64,000 bases of DNA from Asterias rubens (GCF_902459465.1 NC_047065.1:16841634-16905633), one strand, 5' to 3'. Positions 21,519 through 33,918 are shown, numbered from the stretch's first letter. Translations and numbers: made by a program. Notes: generated by a model from the letters alone, not told the origin.

Positions 21519-24500
21519 GTCACAAACAATTCAAGATGTTGAAATGCTGGATATGACTGCAAGCAGTAGTGATGAAGGAAACAGTGGATGGAAACGGCAA
21601 AGCAAAGCATGAAAACAGACAGAGTGAACGGAATCGTCGTATGTTTGTGAGTATTGGAGCCATTGTTGCAGATGTTTCACCTGATACAAGTGCACATAGT
21701 GGTTCCTAAAATTGTTATCATAATATCCACGCTTGAGGACGTTTAAGACAATTAAAGCGATTTTTTGCTATAAATTAAGATTCAATGTACTAATCAAATT
21801 TCCCAAAAATCACGTTGTCTTCAAATGGACACATGAGGGTGCGTGTGTGATGTCATAAAATGCACACCACAGAGTCTCACAGCTGCATTAAAATTGCACA
21901 AAATCAAGATCACAAATTTGCCAAAAAACAGTGGTCACCTCAGAATAAGGTACTGACAAGTCTAAACACTCAATAATAAGACATCACCCAAATATTAGTG
22001 GAGTGCCATTTGAAGAAAACAAGAAAAAATCTGTAATTTTTGTGTGCGTGTGCACAAAATCAACCATTTGCAGCTCTCTCTCTTAATGACATCACAAATT
22101 GCTCCATGGATGCAAAATTAATTTGCATAAAAACACAAAATTCTGAAAAAAGTGTCAAAACACCCAAAAGTTGGCAATGAAAATTTCAAAATCTTTCGTT
22201 AGAATAAATACTTGTGTCAAGTGTTAAAACAGGCTTCAAATCTTATTTCATGGACCTTTTAATGAATGTAGGAGGGTTAATGGTGGTGATACATCATTGG
22301 TAGAGCTGATGGTATCCATAGTTTGTGTGATTCAACAGATACAGGAAATAACAAACCTTGAAAGTTGAACTCAATCGATCATCCGAGTCATGAGAAGAAT
22401 AGTGAACATAACCTTTCTGTTTTTACAGTGATTTTGTGCAGGTTATAGGTGGCTTTTTAAATTATTTCAATAGTGTACAATCAAAATCAAGATCTTCAGA
22501 TAAGATTTTCTAGAAGGTGACAGCAATTCAGATGTAAATATTTCACAAGAGGATTATATTGGTAGTTATATCATCTTCATAACTAATCACTGTCACTGTC
22601 AGATCACAGTGAAAACTGAATATTTTTGTTGGGTCATTACCACTGATGTATCATACCTTTAATAGTAAACATTTATTTTACACCCATACAGGATATCAGG
22701 GATTCTATCTGCAAAACTCCAAAGGGACGAGCAACTATTCTTCGAATGGAAGAAAACAGGATGGCTTCTAAAGAAGATAGGAAAGTCATTGTTCCAGTCC
22801 TCGTCAGTTCTTTGATGAAACACTTTGGTCCAAAGTGAGTACATAATATTGTTTTGGGGCCAAAAACAAAATTTGTTGTCCTCATATGAAAAATATCGCA
22901 AAGGTCAATCATTCAGTTGGTCAATATTTTTGTCTTTTAATGGCAAATAAACAAATGAAAGAAATCAGTGGTCAAAAGATATTCATTTGAACAAACCTTG
23001 ATAATTAATTGACAGACCATTGACCTTTACCATTTCCTTGTCTAATAAAGCTTCACAAATCTATCTTGAAAATATTTTCACCATATTTTGAAATATTCTC
23101 ACCATATTTTGTATAATATTTACCATGGATAGCGCTAACATGTTTCTTCTGGTTTTCAGTCCATCTGCTCACATCAAAAATGAAATGGCTCACCTATTTG
23201 TGGAGGAATTCCCTTTCTTAAAAGATCCAAGTGGAGTTACTGGTCATGTGAGTTTGTCTTTCTTCTTCTTCATTTATTGCTTTTGTCTCATATAACATAT
23301 TTGATTTCAGTTAAACTACAGGCAAGGGCTTGTGATAAAACAATCTGACTTTTTAACCTGCATGATTTGTATGATTATTATCTTCAAGCAAACTTGAATC
23401 CTCGATCCTGGTTGGTCTATCCATAGCAACAACAGTGTGATATCCCATATCGCATGGCTGTATTGCACCCCGTGCATCGAATGTTGTGCACTTACTCAGT
23501 TGCGTGCATTTTCCTGCTGCACGTACACTATCATACATTCAATGCGGATCTTGAGTGTATGTCAAGTTTACTAGTTTGCTTGAAGATGGGATAACACTTG
23601 TTATCCGCTCGTGGAACACGGAACAATAAAGTGCGTCATGCATCCCATATGCCGCAAGGCCAAAGATGGGTCACAGACACACTACGTCATTCCGTTTTCC
23701 ACTTGTACTCGTGGTATAACTAATAATGTTCATGAGCAGTTTGCAGTAATTTGTTACGTTATTTCTGAGAAGCAGCAAATGCACACTACTGTAAAAAATG
23801 TTTCCTTTGCTGTTTCCTTGATTTAATCCTGCACCTGAGATCTCTGGGGAAAAGTTGGTTGTGTATAACAATGTAAATTTTTAGTTTTATTTCATTTAAA
23901 CAGGAGGCCTGGTACATCAAAGGAGAGAAACACAGACCTGCCAGTGGGTACTTTGAACTCCGTTTGCGATATGTCCGTTGGCAAATGAATAAGAGTGCAT
24001 CACCACAAAACAATTGCAAGAAAAGGATTGAACCAGCTCCAGTGAAGAAGCAGCATCGGACTAGTGAGCAACACCACCCTGTCAAAATGATTTTAGGTAA
24101 TTAAGTTCAAACTTTTGAAGCTAAGACTCAGCATCGCAATGGTCATAAGCAAAGATTACACAGCACCGTGCACAGTGGGTAGTAGGCAAGCCTTCAAAGC
24201 TGCTGTGGATAACAAAATCTGTGAGAAAGATGGGAAGCCACCAGTGCTGGGTCAGCAAAATTACTACATATTTTTTATAATCAACCTATTCAGTTACACT
24301 GTGTTTATTTTGAAATGGTTCTTTTTAGAGGAAGATGAGCAAGAGGCTATAAATTGGCTTCATCATAATGATGCACCACAATCCATGGTCTTGGAGAAGA
24401 TGAAGAAGACAGCACACGCAAGGTATAAGTGGTTAAGACAGCTGCCTAGACCAAGCACAGCTGAAATCTTTGAGAAATATCCCAGACTGCTGGACTCTGG

Positions 24501-26807
24501 TGTGGTAAGTTGAAATTGTTCAAGTTTCTTTAAAAAAAAACATCACTGAAGCCACAAACTAACACTCAGTTGCATGTGAGTGCCAAGCATGTGCACGTAT
24601 TTTGCAGAACCGCGTTTTTTTTTTTTTTTTTTCATAAACTAACACCGGCACTGCTTGCGCGCAGTCTGTACATTTTTATTGTTGCAAAATAGGTTTGTAA
24701 CACTGATCTTAAATTCACAAATACAAAGGTTTCTATTTAATTATTTGTGTAAGCCAAAGTAAGCTGGCTTTCCATAAATGCGTTTTGGGTTCGTTTTGTG
24801 TCCGTTGCATTTAGGCCTGTGGTATAACTATAGGAAAAACATCCAAGTCTGACATCCACACAAACGACCCTGAATCCATGATTACTTATAGTATGTTCCA
24901 ACCATATCTTGCTCAAAAGTAATGGCTATCATGTTTTCAACACTTACTTATTCTGTTTTCGTTTTACAAAAAACTCTGGCCTACTCAGTTTATAGTCCCC
25001 AACATAGTGTGGGCCGTCTGACAAATGGTATATATTGATTACCCCCACACTAAAGTACCACAGGTGCAGTAATGTGGGCGTGCGGAGGATTAGCACTCCT
25101 CCTGAGTGCCTCTAGTTTCTTTCTGACTGGCTGTTGGTGTGTACTTTATACAAATCATTGGGGTCAATCATATGCTTGTCAAGATAACCTCATTTATTTT
25201 AAGCCATTGACTTTATTTGAACTTTAATAACTAATGTTATACATGTAACTTATACATGTAACTTAATATCTATTTAAAATAAATTCAATAATGTTGCTTA
25301 TACATAACTTTTTTAGGTAGAACAAGATTTCAGCGAAACTGTAAACAAATCAGCCGATAGTCTTTTCTGCAAGTGGCCTGGATTAGCACCACAGCTTGTC
25401 ATGTATGTGAAGAATGTCCATCCTCAGTACAAAACCAGCTTAGACATCATAGACATGGGTGGAAGTGGAGGGGGTGCAAGAGAGCAGCAGGATCAAGATG
25501 ATGCAGAAGCAACAGAAGAGCATGGAGATGTAAAGCTTTCGCAAAGTAAATATCGATACTGTAATTTCATTATTAGATGCAGGTGGCCAGCTTTTAGGAA
25601 AGAAGTGAAGGAAAGTGAAACAAAAAGTAGTAACAACATCTGTCTGAATTATGTTTGAGACAAGCTCACTTTTGACCTTTAAAGTCGTCTTCTTTTGTGA
25701 CTTGCACCCTGAAACAGCAAAATTCCTAATACCATCAAATGGTATTCTGCAAATAGAAAAATAATTGCATCTGATCTACATAAGGCTCACGTCTTCCTCC
25801 TCTTTTTAAAATTTCCTTTGCAAATAATTCTAATGTGGAATTTGTTTTCAGTGGAAACTGAAGCACTTGCTTTCGCTGTTTTACCATTGGTACTCTGTGG
25901 ACGGGCCAGGGGTAAGAAAGGGAAATGTTCTGTCTTCGAGAGTGTCAAATCATTCATTGATGTCAAGCCTGTAAGTATGTTTCATTATATCTGAAAATTC
26001 CAAAATAGACCTTTTTCTGATACCTCATCTTGAAAATCAAATACATCATACACCTGTAGATCCACACTTTCGTCATAAACATCTTCAGTATGAACATGTC
26101 ATGTGAAGACTTAAGGCCGTTTTCACACGAGAGCTCTAAACGATGGTTGTTTGGTATGAAGTCGCAACGATTATGGCATGCCAAATGCCCCCAAATTTGA
26201 TAAACAGTGTTTAGAGAGGTTGAAGCAATGAATTGACGTTTCGTATTTGATAGAAAACTGAATATGAACATACATTGCACCTCAATGTACATGCATGTAT
26301 TTTAAAATAAAAAATCATTGAAGGTAAATTATGCTGTACAATCTATGTAAATGTGGCTCATGTGCTGTGTACTATCAGCATTCAATGTTATTCACTCACT
26401 GTAAATATTGTAAATAATGACTTAGAACGGCCAGAATATAATTAAACTAAATGGTTCAATATGTTTTTCACATATTTTTACAGGAAGGGACTGACATGGC
26501 ATTTTACCTTAAGTCAGTTGATAGAGAGACACATCCCCAACCCTTCCTGCTAGTTATTGGATCGCGCATAAATCCACTGCAAATCTTCGTCATCGTTGAA
26601 AGACAAGCTCTCCAGTTCAACACCATGACTAAAGCAGTTGACTATTGTTTTAAGCTCATTTATGTGTTGGACATAGAGTACCAGCCTGCTTGTGGTACAA
26701 CTTGGGAGTTCCTCCAGACAAACGTCTATGGCATTGCAGGGAAATGTGGAGTTTCAACATCAGTTAGGGAGTTAAGGACATTCTTGTCGTGTCAGACAGG
26801 TAATTAA
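21519..26807 (+). CDS. SAMD3-like exons (copy 2)
   Basis: Exons 21519-21646, 22692-22834, 23160-23247, 23904-24096, 24329-24504, 25317-25545, 25852-25970 and 26484-26807 match copy 1. The last four are open throughout: 24329-24504 reads EAINWLHHNDAP where copy 1 stops, and the final exon ends VRELRTFLSCQTGN, which fits the family better than the copy 1 ending. The first exon (21519-21646) has several 1-nt indels relative to 8849-8977 and is out of frame, so this copy is broken where copy 1 is intact. The two contigs therefore complement each other. Domain content is as in copy 1: a SAMD3-like region of unknown biochemical function, expected to follow the shared SAM exon. Confidence 0.65.
23380..23587. 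mobile_element. nested MITE, copy 2
   Basis: Same inverted-repeat element as 10710-10918: ATCTTCAAGCAAACT at the left and its reverse complement at the right, in the same intron. Confidence 0.55.
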
Positions 26808-28012
26808 TAAGGGAAGAAAAGTGTGCTGAAGAAATTTTAAACTGAGTTGTTTAAACACAGTCAGGTCTTGTTCGTGTTAATTGTTTGATTGTTTAATACT
26901 AATAACAATAATGGTAAACCCTTATAATGCCCCGTATCCGCCATGACAGTCGCTCTCGGAGCAGTTTACAATAATTATCCCCTGCTCACTGGGTCATCAT
27001 ATCTTAAACCTTCTCAGCTCCCTGTGGAGTATACAGCCCCGGCCACAGGAATTGTAGTAATGTAAGAAAATTACATTGCTTAATTGACATGGTGGATAAG
27101 GTGGCAGAGGTTGCAATAATGTAACAAAACAAACCTGGATTTATTGAAATGAAGATTCGATTGATTCCATGTCTTGATGAATTTGTGCATTAAAACCACA
27201 GACCTCTCTCTGATGAACTCTAAAAATTACCAATTCCTATGATGTGAAAATACATATGTGTTTATTGTTGTCTAGCAAAAAACTGTTATTTTAACTAGAT
27301 TTTTTAATGGACCTGAAGGTTTAATGTTCATGGGGGATAAACATCTAATTATTATCCTTAATGATCAAGGGGGTTTCTATCGAGATAAACACTTTGCGGC
27401 TGGAATAATAAACAACACTGGCGTTTTCGACTTCAAATCTATTTCAGGATAAGATATGTACTTTGAATGCTAGATAATGTTGATGTAAATATTTCCATGA
27501 ATTTGAGTGTTATTGGTTTTATAAAGCTTGCATAGATCTTGTGGAATCACCATTTTACCTTATGCAGTGTGTTAATTATAGTGCAGGTGTTTGATGACTT
27601 GAAGACAAACATTTTGTGATAAATTTCAATCTTGAAAGTTGTTGATTATACAGTTCAATGAATTTCATTGTCTTTGTTTGTTTAGCATTTCCATCAATTT
27701 CAATATGAAAGAATGCCTGTTTATACACCATTATACATGCAGTGTGATAAGAATGCTGTCTGACGCCTTGAGTACAAAGTGGTGATGAATTTCAGTGGTG
27801 CTGATTTTGTGAAATGTGTTGAAGAAAATTACACTCTCACACATGTGAAGTGACGTACATGAAAACTGTGCTTTAATTCGTGGCGAAGAAAAGGCTTCTA
27901 TATTTGGGAATAAATAAATATTTCAATGATGATTCAGTTTAAATTTCTGTGTCACTGACTTCTGTGTTACATATTTGAGACTTTTCCCTTTTAGATAACG
28001 TTTTGTACCACG
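26808..28012 (+). other. 3' untranslated/flanking part of the transposon, copy 2
   Basis: Near-identical to 14112-15317. No gene recognised. Confidence 0.5.
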
Positions 28013-28440
28013 TTTTTGTGCTTTTTAAAGCACAAAAACTTTGAACCCAGGTTATTTGAACAACCCCAGTTAATTAAACAACCATCTTGAACAACCCCAG
28101 TTAATTAAACAACCCCAGTTAATTAAACAACCATCTTGAACAACCCCAGTTATTTTAAACAACCATCTTGAACAACCCCAGTTATTTTAAACAACCATCT
28201 TGAACAACCCCAGTTATTTTAAACAACCATCTTGAACAACCCCAGTTATTTTAAACAACCATCTCGAACAACCCCAGTTATTTTAAACAACCATACTGAA
28301 CCACCCCAGTTATTTTAAACAAGCATACTGAACAACCCCAGTTATTTTAAACAACCATACTGAACAACCCCAGTTTTTTTAAACAACCATACTGAACAAC
28401 CCCAGTTATTTTAAACAACCATCTTGAACAACCATCATGT
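28013..28440 (+). repeat. hairpin and 33-bp minisatellite, copy 2
   Basis: The perfect inverted repeat TTTTTGTGCTTT/AAAGCACAAAAA at 28013-28038 is followed by about eleven units with core CCAGTTATTTTAAACAACCA. Unlike copy 1, this array is read through to the element end. Confidence 0.9.
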
Positions 28441-28702
28441 TTTCAACATATCTTTTTGAACAACCAAGGTTGTTTAAAACTTGATGTTTAACAATTTGAG
28501 CAACCAAATGCATAAACTTTGAACAACATCGGTTGTTTAAAAGTGGTTGTTTAAAAAGATGTTTAACATTTTGAACAAGCAAATGTTTAAACTTTAAACA
28601 ACCTTGGTTGTTTAACATTTTAAACAAGGTTGTTCATGTGCCCTGGTTAAACAGCGGTTGTTTAATATTTTAAACAGGTTGTTTAAAATATTTCTAACTG
28701 TG
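28440..28702. repeat. right subterminal repeats and terminal inverted repeat
   Basis: Many GTTGTTTAAA, GTTTAAC and GAACAACC motifs in both orientations lead to the terminal TAACTGTG at 28695-28702, the inverted match of CACAGTTA at 3145. The motif content mirrors the left end at 3145-3345. Confidence 0.65.
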
Positions 28703-28735
28703 TATTGTGACTGCCTGTCTGTCTGTCTGTCTGTG

Positions 28736-28772
<37 letters not shown>

Positions 28773-29125
28773 CGATGTATCGTGAATGCATGTCTCGATA
28801 TATCGTGAATGCATGTCTCGATGTATTGTGACTGCACGTCTCGATGTATCGTGACTGCTTGTATTGATGTATCGTTAATGCATGTCTCGATGTATCGTGA
28901 CTGCATGTCTCGATGTATCGTGACTGTGTCTCGATGATACGTGACTGCATGTCTCGATGTATCGTGAATGCATGTCTCGATGTATCGTGACTGCTTGTAT
29001 TGATGTATCGTAAATGCATGACTCGATGTATCGTGACTGCATGTCTCGATGTATCGTGACTGTGTCTCGATGACACGTGACTGCATGTCTCGATGTATCG
29101 TGACTGCTTGTATTGATGTATCATG
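28703..29125 (+). repeat. lectin-type repeat array right of the transposon
   Basis: Begins with the TA target duplicate, then a (CTGT)n tract (about 28713-28770) and roughly fourteen 23-bp units containing GCATGTCTCGATGTATCGTG, some with ATACG/TATCG swaps. It is the continuation of the array cut at 3144. Confidence 0.85.
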
Positions 29126-30272
29126 ACAAACACATTGTACGTTATTTTTAGTAGTCAGAGTAACTCTTCTATTTCCAATATTTGTTGTACTCAATGCAAA
29201 CTCACTCAGACACTTGTGTGCACTTTAACAATAAATTGTAAATATTATCAACACATAAATATGCTTTAAGAATTTTTGACATAAGAAGATCAGAAAAAAC
29301 ACAATAATAAAGTTTTGAATTTGGTGAATTTACAAATTGGTAGATGCATAATCATACAACTTGTCAAAGAATAATAATGTATTTAATCATTAACAAGCTA
29401 AAACTATATAGATGTGTTTATGTTGTGTGGTTGGATCTGAGCGATTATTTTCATATATATTGATTATATACTTGATGGCTGTTAATACGGAAGTTAAATC
29501 TGTGGACCTTAGACATAACGTATTTGGCATCAGCATGCAATTTGCAACGCGCACATGTGAAATGTCCATCCAATCTCATCACATTACCTTCAAACTGAAG
29601 TTGAAGCAAAATCGGTGAGCGAAACTCAACCGTTAACGACTCCCCTTAGTAGTATTTTTAATAACATTTAGTTTCACTTCGTCACAAAACGTGAAGATTA
29701 TCTCACCTAAAATTTAAAATTTAAACCAGGAAATGGTATACCGTCAGCTTGTTTTTACATCATATTTATTTGCAAATGATTACGTCGTGTCCACATATCA
29801 AGAGTTCAGTAAAATTATTAACATCACTGGTTATTATTTTAGCTGACTTATTCATTATCTGGGTATAAATAAGCTGCATGATGACTCCAATGGAGGTCCG
29901 TCGTTGGCGCTTTTATTCACTGTTATTAACAGGAAGGCCGTTTCTTTTGTAGCAATTATTATTTAATAATAATAGTCGTAACAATAGAAACGTGACTACC
30001 GCGTTCGTAAGACGAATTAGCATTAACTTAGCAACCATTTCTCTATAACACTAAGTGCAAAAAAAAAAAAAAAATCAAGCGAAACTGATTGCAATTAGGA
30101 GGCCCTGCTTCCGTCAGTGTGGGCGCCATTGTTATCGTGGAAGTGAAGCAAAGGAGTTGATAACGGAAGCCATTTTGGACTCTCTGTACATGTATTGTTT
30201 TAACTGATACTTCACAGACCCCACTCCTTTGCTTTTAGACATCGAACAAGCTTATGTGTACTTCATCAAAAA
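29126..30272 (+). other. upstream region of lectin copy 2
   Basis: Near-identical to 31616-32782 upstream of the deleted lectin, so it is part of the 2.5-kb tandem unit. It contains the TATA box listed separately and a poly-A run near 30060. The small open frame near 29412 is not supported as a gene. Confidence 0.6.
29874..29881 (+). promoter_or_regulatory. TATA box of lectin copy 2
   Basis: TATAAATA in the context CTGGGTATAAATAAGCTG, conserved in the upstream region of the deleted copy at 32360-32367. It lies about 390 bp before the ATG, so either the leader is long or it contains an intron; a CTTCACAG acceptor-like site at about 30212-30219 would fit the latter. Confidence 0.4.
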
Positions 30273-30824
30273 ATGAATATCTTTAAAGTTTCAAGTCTGC
30301 TTCTGGTTCTCGGTTGTGGTAGTATTCTGGCAGATATCTGCCAGCAAAAGAACTGCCAGCGTGGAAACTGCCCTCCCGATTGGCGCAAAGACGGAGAGTC
30401 ATGTTACTTCATAACGGAGAAGATGACTTGGAACAACGCAAAGAGTCTTTGTTCCGAGTATGGAGCCACGCTTGGTATCCCAAACTCACAATCCGAACAT
30501 GAGTTTATTTGGGAATTCTTTCTGCAAAATATTCAGGATACCCCAACTCCGGATCTCTGGATTGGATTTATCAACACGAAGGGAAATTGGGATGATGCAC
30601 GTCGTAGTGATGCGAGCGGGTCCTATGAGAACTGGGCGGCAGGACAACCGGATGGCTTTGCTTACTACGTTTGCACTGCAATGTGGGCTGAACATGACGG
30701 CAAGTGGGATGATCAATATTGCCTTCACGACCTAAACGCAGTCTGTGAGCTCCCCGTACCTGTCACCAACACCCCGTTATTCTGCCTGTACACCGGTGAT
30801 GATGGTCGCCTCAATTCTCAGTAA
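30273..30824 (+). CDS. secreted C-type lectin (copy 2)
   Basis: Intronless 183-residue secreted lectin, about 95% identical in protein to the copy at 2119. Signal peptide residues 1 to about 21 (MNIFKVSSLLLVLGCG...), mature start near DICQQ, then one C-type lectin domain with conserved cysteines, WIGF, GQPDG (galactose-type signature) and WDDQYC. The tail VTNTPLFCLYTGDDG is the same as in the other copies. The first ATG is the only good start. Differences from copy 1 cluster in the signal peptide and near the sugar-binding end (CTAMWAEHD versus CPAMWAVHD; CLHD versus CFND). It has the best-preserved promoter region of the cluster. Secreted carbohydrate binding is supported by sequence; the biological role is inferred only. 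Confidence 0.88.
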   Translation: MNIFKVSSLLLVLGCGSILADICQQKNCQRGNCPPDWRKDGESCYFITEKMTWNNAKSLCSEYGATLGIPNSQSEHEFIWEFFLQNIQDTPTPDLWIGFINTKGNWDDARRSDASGSYENWAAGQPDGFAYYVCTAMWAEHDGKWDDQYCLHDLNAVCELPVPVTNTPLFCLYTGDDGRLNSQ

Positions 30825-31059
30825 GTTAAGTGTCTCGAGTCATGCAGGAAGGCTGCTCAAAATCACACCCTGACATTGATCATCCATGTCTGCTGGAGGG
30901 AATGTGGTGTGCCAGCTCAAACACAACCCGTTATGATGCGGCTACTAAAGGAGACATCAAGGAAGAGGAGAAATGCCACTTTTTGTCCCACATTTCATTG
31001 AACAGAAAAACAGAATGACGCGTCCCTTGACTCCAAGTGACTCTCTGTTGTGTGGATGT

Positions 31060-31615
<556 letters not shown>

Positions 31616-32782
31616 GACAAACACATGGTACGTTATTTTTAGTAGTCAGAGTAACTCTTCTATTTCCAATATTTGTTGTACTCACTGCAAACTCACTCAG
31701 ACACTTGCGTGCACTTTAACAATAAATTGTAAATATTATCAACACATAAATATGCTTTAAGAATTTTTGACATAAGAAGATCAGAAAAAAACACAATAAT
31801 AAAGTTTTGAATTGGGTGAATTATATTACAAATTGGTAGATGCATAATCATACAACTTGTCAAAGAATAATAATGTATTTAATCATTAACAAACTAAAAC
31901 TATATAGATGTGTTTATGTTATTGTGTGATTGGATCTGAGCGATTATTTTCATATATATTGATTATAATTATACTTGATGGCTGTTAATACGGAAGTTAA
32001 ATCTGTGGACCTTAGACATAACGTATTTGGCATCAGCATGCAATTTACAATGCGCACATGTGAAAGGTCCATCTAATCTCATCACATTACCTTCAAACTG
32101 AAGTTGAAGCAAAATCGGTGAGCGAAACCCAACCGTTAACGACTCCCCTTAGTAGTATTTTTAATAACATTTAATTTCACTTCGTCACAAAACGTGAAGA
32201 TTATCTCACCTAAAATTTAAAATTTAAACCATGAAATGGTAGGTCAGCTTGTTTTTACATCATATTTGCAAATGATTACGTCGTGTCCACATATCAAGAG
32301 CTCAGTAAAATTATTAATATCACTGGTTATTATTTTAGCTGACTTATTCATTATCTGGGTATAAATAAGCTGTATGATGACTCCAATGGAGGTCCGTCGT
32401 TGGCGCTTTTATTCACTGTTATTAACAGGAAGGCCGTTTCTTTTGTAGCAATTATTATTTAATAATAATAGTCGTAACAATAGAAACGTGACTACCGCGT
32501 TCGTAAGACGAATTAGCATTAACTTAGCAACCATTAGCTATAATAACAAATTTCTTTATAACACTAAGTGCAAAAAAAAAAAACAACAACTCAAGCGAAA
32601 CTGATTGCAATTAGGAGGCCCTGCTTCCGTCAGTGTGGGCGCCATTGTTATCGTGGAAGTGAAGCAAAGGAGTTGATAACGGAAGCCATTTTGGACTCTC
32701 TGTATTGTTTTAACTGATACTCCACAGACCCCACTCCTTTGCTTTTAGACATCGAACCAGCTTATGTGTACTTCATCAAAAA
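31616..32782 (+). other. upstream region of the deleted lectin copy
   Basis: Near-identical to 29126-30272, including TATAAATA at 32360-32367. Distance between the two lectin starts is 2510 bp, the length of the tandem unit. Confidence 0.7.
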
Positions 32783-32968
32783 ATGAATATCTTTAAAGTT
32801 TCAAGTCTGCTTCTGGTTCTCGGTTGTGGTAGTATTCTGGCAGATATCTGCCAGCAAAAGAACTGCCAGCGTGGAAACTGCCCTCCCGATTGGCGCAAAG
32901 ACGGAGAGTCATGTTACTTCATAACGGAGAAGATGACTTGGATGACTGCTTGTCTTGATGTATCATGA
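32783..32968 (+). pseudogene. C-type lectin copy 3, deleted after residue 53
   Basis: Identical to the 30273 lectin from the ATG through GAGAAGATGACTTGG (32942), including signal peptide and the first third of the lectin domain. It then jumps into repeat-array sequence (GATGACTGCTTGTCTTGATG) and stops at 32968 after 61 codons. Most of the lectin domain, the sugar-binding QPD motif and the whole 3' minisatellite except its last edge are gone. Short ATGACT homology on both sides of the join suggests a microhomology deletion of roughly 1.1 kb. Promoter and signal peptide are intact, so a short secreted peptide could still be made, but there is no evidence for function. Confidence 0.88.
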
Positions 32969-33670
32969 CAAACACCTTGTACATTAACATAAGTAGTCAG
33001 CGTAACTCTTCTTTTGTCATTCTTGGTACTCACTGCGAACCTGCTCAGACACTTTTACGCACTATAAAAATATTTGTAAATACTATCAACGCAATGCTAT
33101 AAGAATTACAGTAAAATTGTTGACATAACAGCATTGGGGACTACACAATTAAAGGACTCGTTTTTGGTGAATTATATGTGATGGGATCTAAGCGATTGTC
33201 ATCCTCATTCAATTGTTTGTTTATTTTTGCTGTCCTTACTTTTAATTGTTTTGTACAGTTGTCGCAACGCTTTCCAGACCTGGTTAGGGACTGTTCTGTG
33301 ATTTTTTACGTTTTGCTTTTCTAAGTCTTTTGCCCTGTTACTTTATATTAGGGGTTTGTGTCATTGTGCAATTTAATGTTTTCTGCGTTGTATAGTCGAA
33401 TGATATTTTACTATCTTTTTATTGTATTAACTGTCAAATTGTAAATTTAAGACAGCAATTCAGTTTTTACTGCCAGTGTCTTTTTTTTTTATATTGTTGA
33501 ATAAATAAACCATTAATAGTAATAATATATTTATCATAATATATCGTAATCGATTGCAATTATGGCCCTTTTGAAATCACGGCCTGGGCTGTAGCTAGCT
33601 TAGACCCACTGAGTCATTTTAAGAACGCGTGCTTTCGGTAAAACAAAGCACACGCCGTCTGAATGCATAC
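32969..33670. other. diverged downstream flank of the lectin unit and AT-rich tract
   Basis: 32969 to about 33120 is a diverged version of 31610-31760. Sequence from about 33185 to 33515 is T-rich and ends in GAATAAATAAACC, resembling the 3' tail of a retroposed transcript or LINE. No coding frame supports this, so it stays tentative. Confidence 0.35.
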
Positions 33671-33918
33671 AGGAGCCTATTACATAGAGCTGCTTAAGCA
33701 ACAAAATTGCTTAAGCACGAAAATAGCTCGCTTATTTTACACATGTTACTGGCCAAAATTTCATGCCATTTATACATTGCTTGTGACTGGTATTTAGCTG
33801 TTGTTTACTTAGCATAACAATTGAGTGGAGTCTTGGCTGGTAATCTGATTTTACTAAGCAAGGATTTTTTTGCTTAAGCAAAATTTTGTGCTTAAGCAGC
33901 TCTATGAAATTGGGCCCT
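33671..33918. mobile_element. MITE family C (GCTTAAGCA inverted repeat)
   Basis: Left arm CATAGAGCTGCTTAAGCA and right arm TGCTTAAGCAGCTCTATG are exact inverted repeats, with further GCTTAAGCA copies inside. Right outer edge GAAATTGGGCCC is shared by related degenerate elements at 51664-51875 and 53166-53332. No coding. Confidence 0.75.

Larger units (their letters stand above)
3145..28702 (+). mobile_element. large TIR transposon carrying SAM-transposase and SAMD3-like genes (contains assembly gap)
   Basis: The left end reads CACAGTTAAAAC and the right end ...TCTAACTGTG, so the terminal inverted repeats begin CACAGTTA, followed by AAAC/TTTAAA-rich subterminal sequence. TA flanks both ends (3143-3144 and 28703-28704). 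Joining the flanks gives CTCGATGTATTGTGACTGC, a normal unit of the lectin 3' minisatellite (compare 31302-31325), so the empty site can be read in the paralogous array. The interior encodes a DDE-like transposase and a SAMD3-like protein. The 500-N gap at 15762-16261 splits two near-identical overlapping contigs, so the real element is probably about 12.8 kb. CAC termini and the Tnp2-like transposase suggest a CMC (CACTA/Mirage/Chapaev)-type element; that assignment is inference. Confidence 0.75.

Noticed and set aside
24115-24513. 132-codon frame in copy 2 joining intron sequence to a SAMD3-like exon
   Set aside because: Canonical acceptor at 24327-24328 with matching phase explains the exon; the upstream part is disrupted in copy 1 and has no acceptor of its own.
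17879-26807. Second copy read as a separate diverged paralogue
   Set aside because: Near-identity, complementary contig ends and the 500-N join make an unmerged overlap or haplotype more likely.
3145-28702. Virus-derived or Maverick-type element
   Set aside because: No polymerase, integrase, capsid or packaging genes; the coding is a single transposase plus SAMD3-like exons.
33185-33515. LINE 3' end
   Set aside because: Only a T-rich tract and AATAAATAAA-like ending; no reverse transcriptase or duplication to support it, so kept only as a tentative note.
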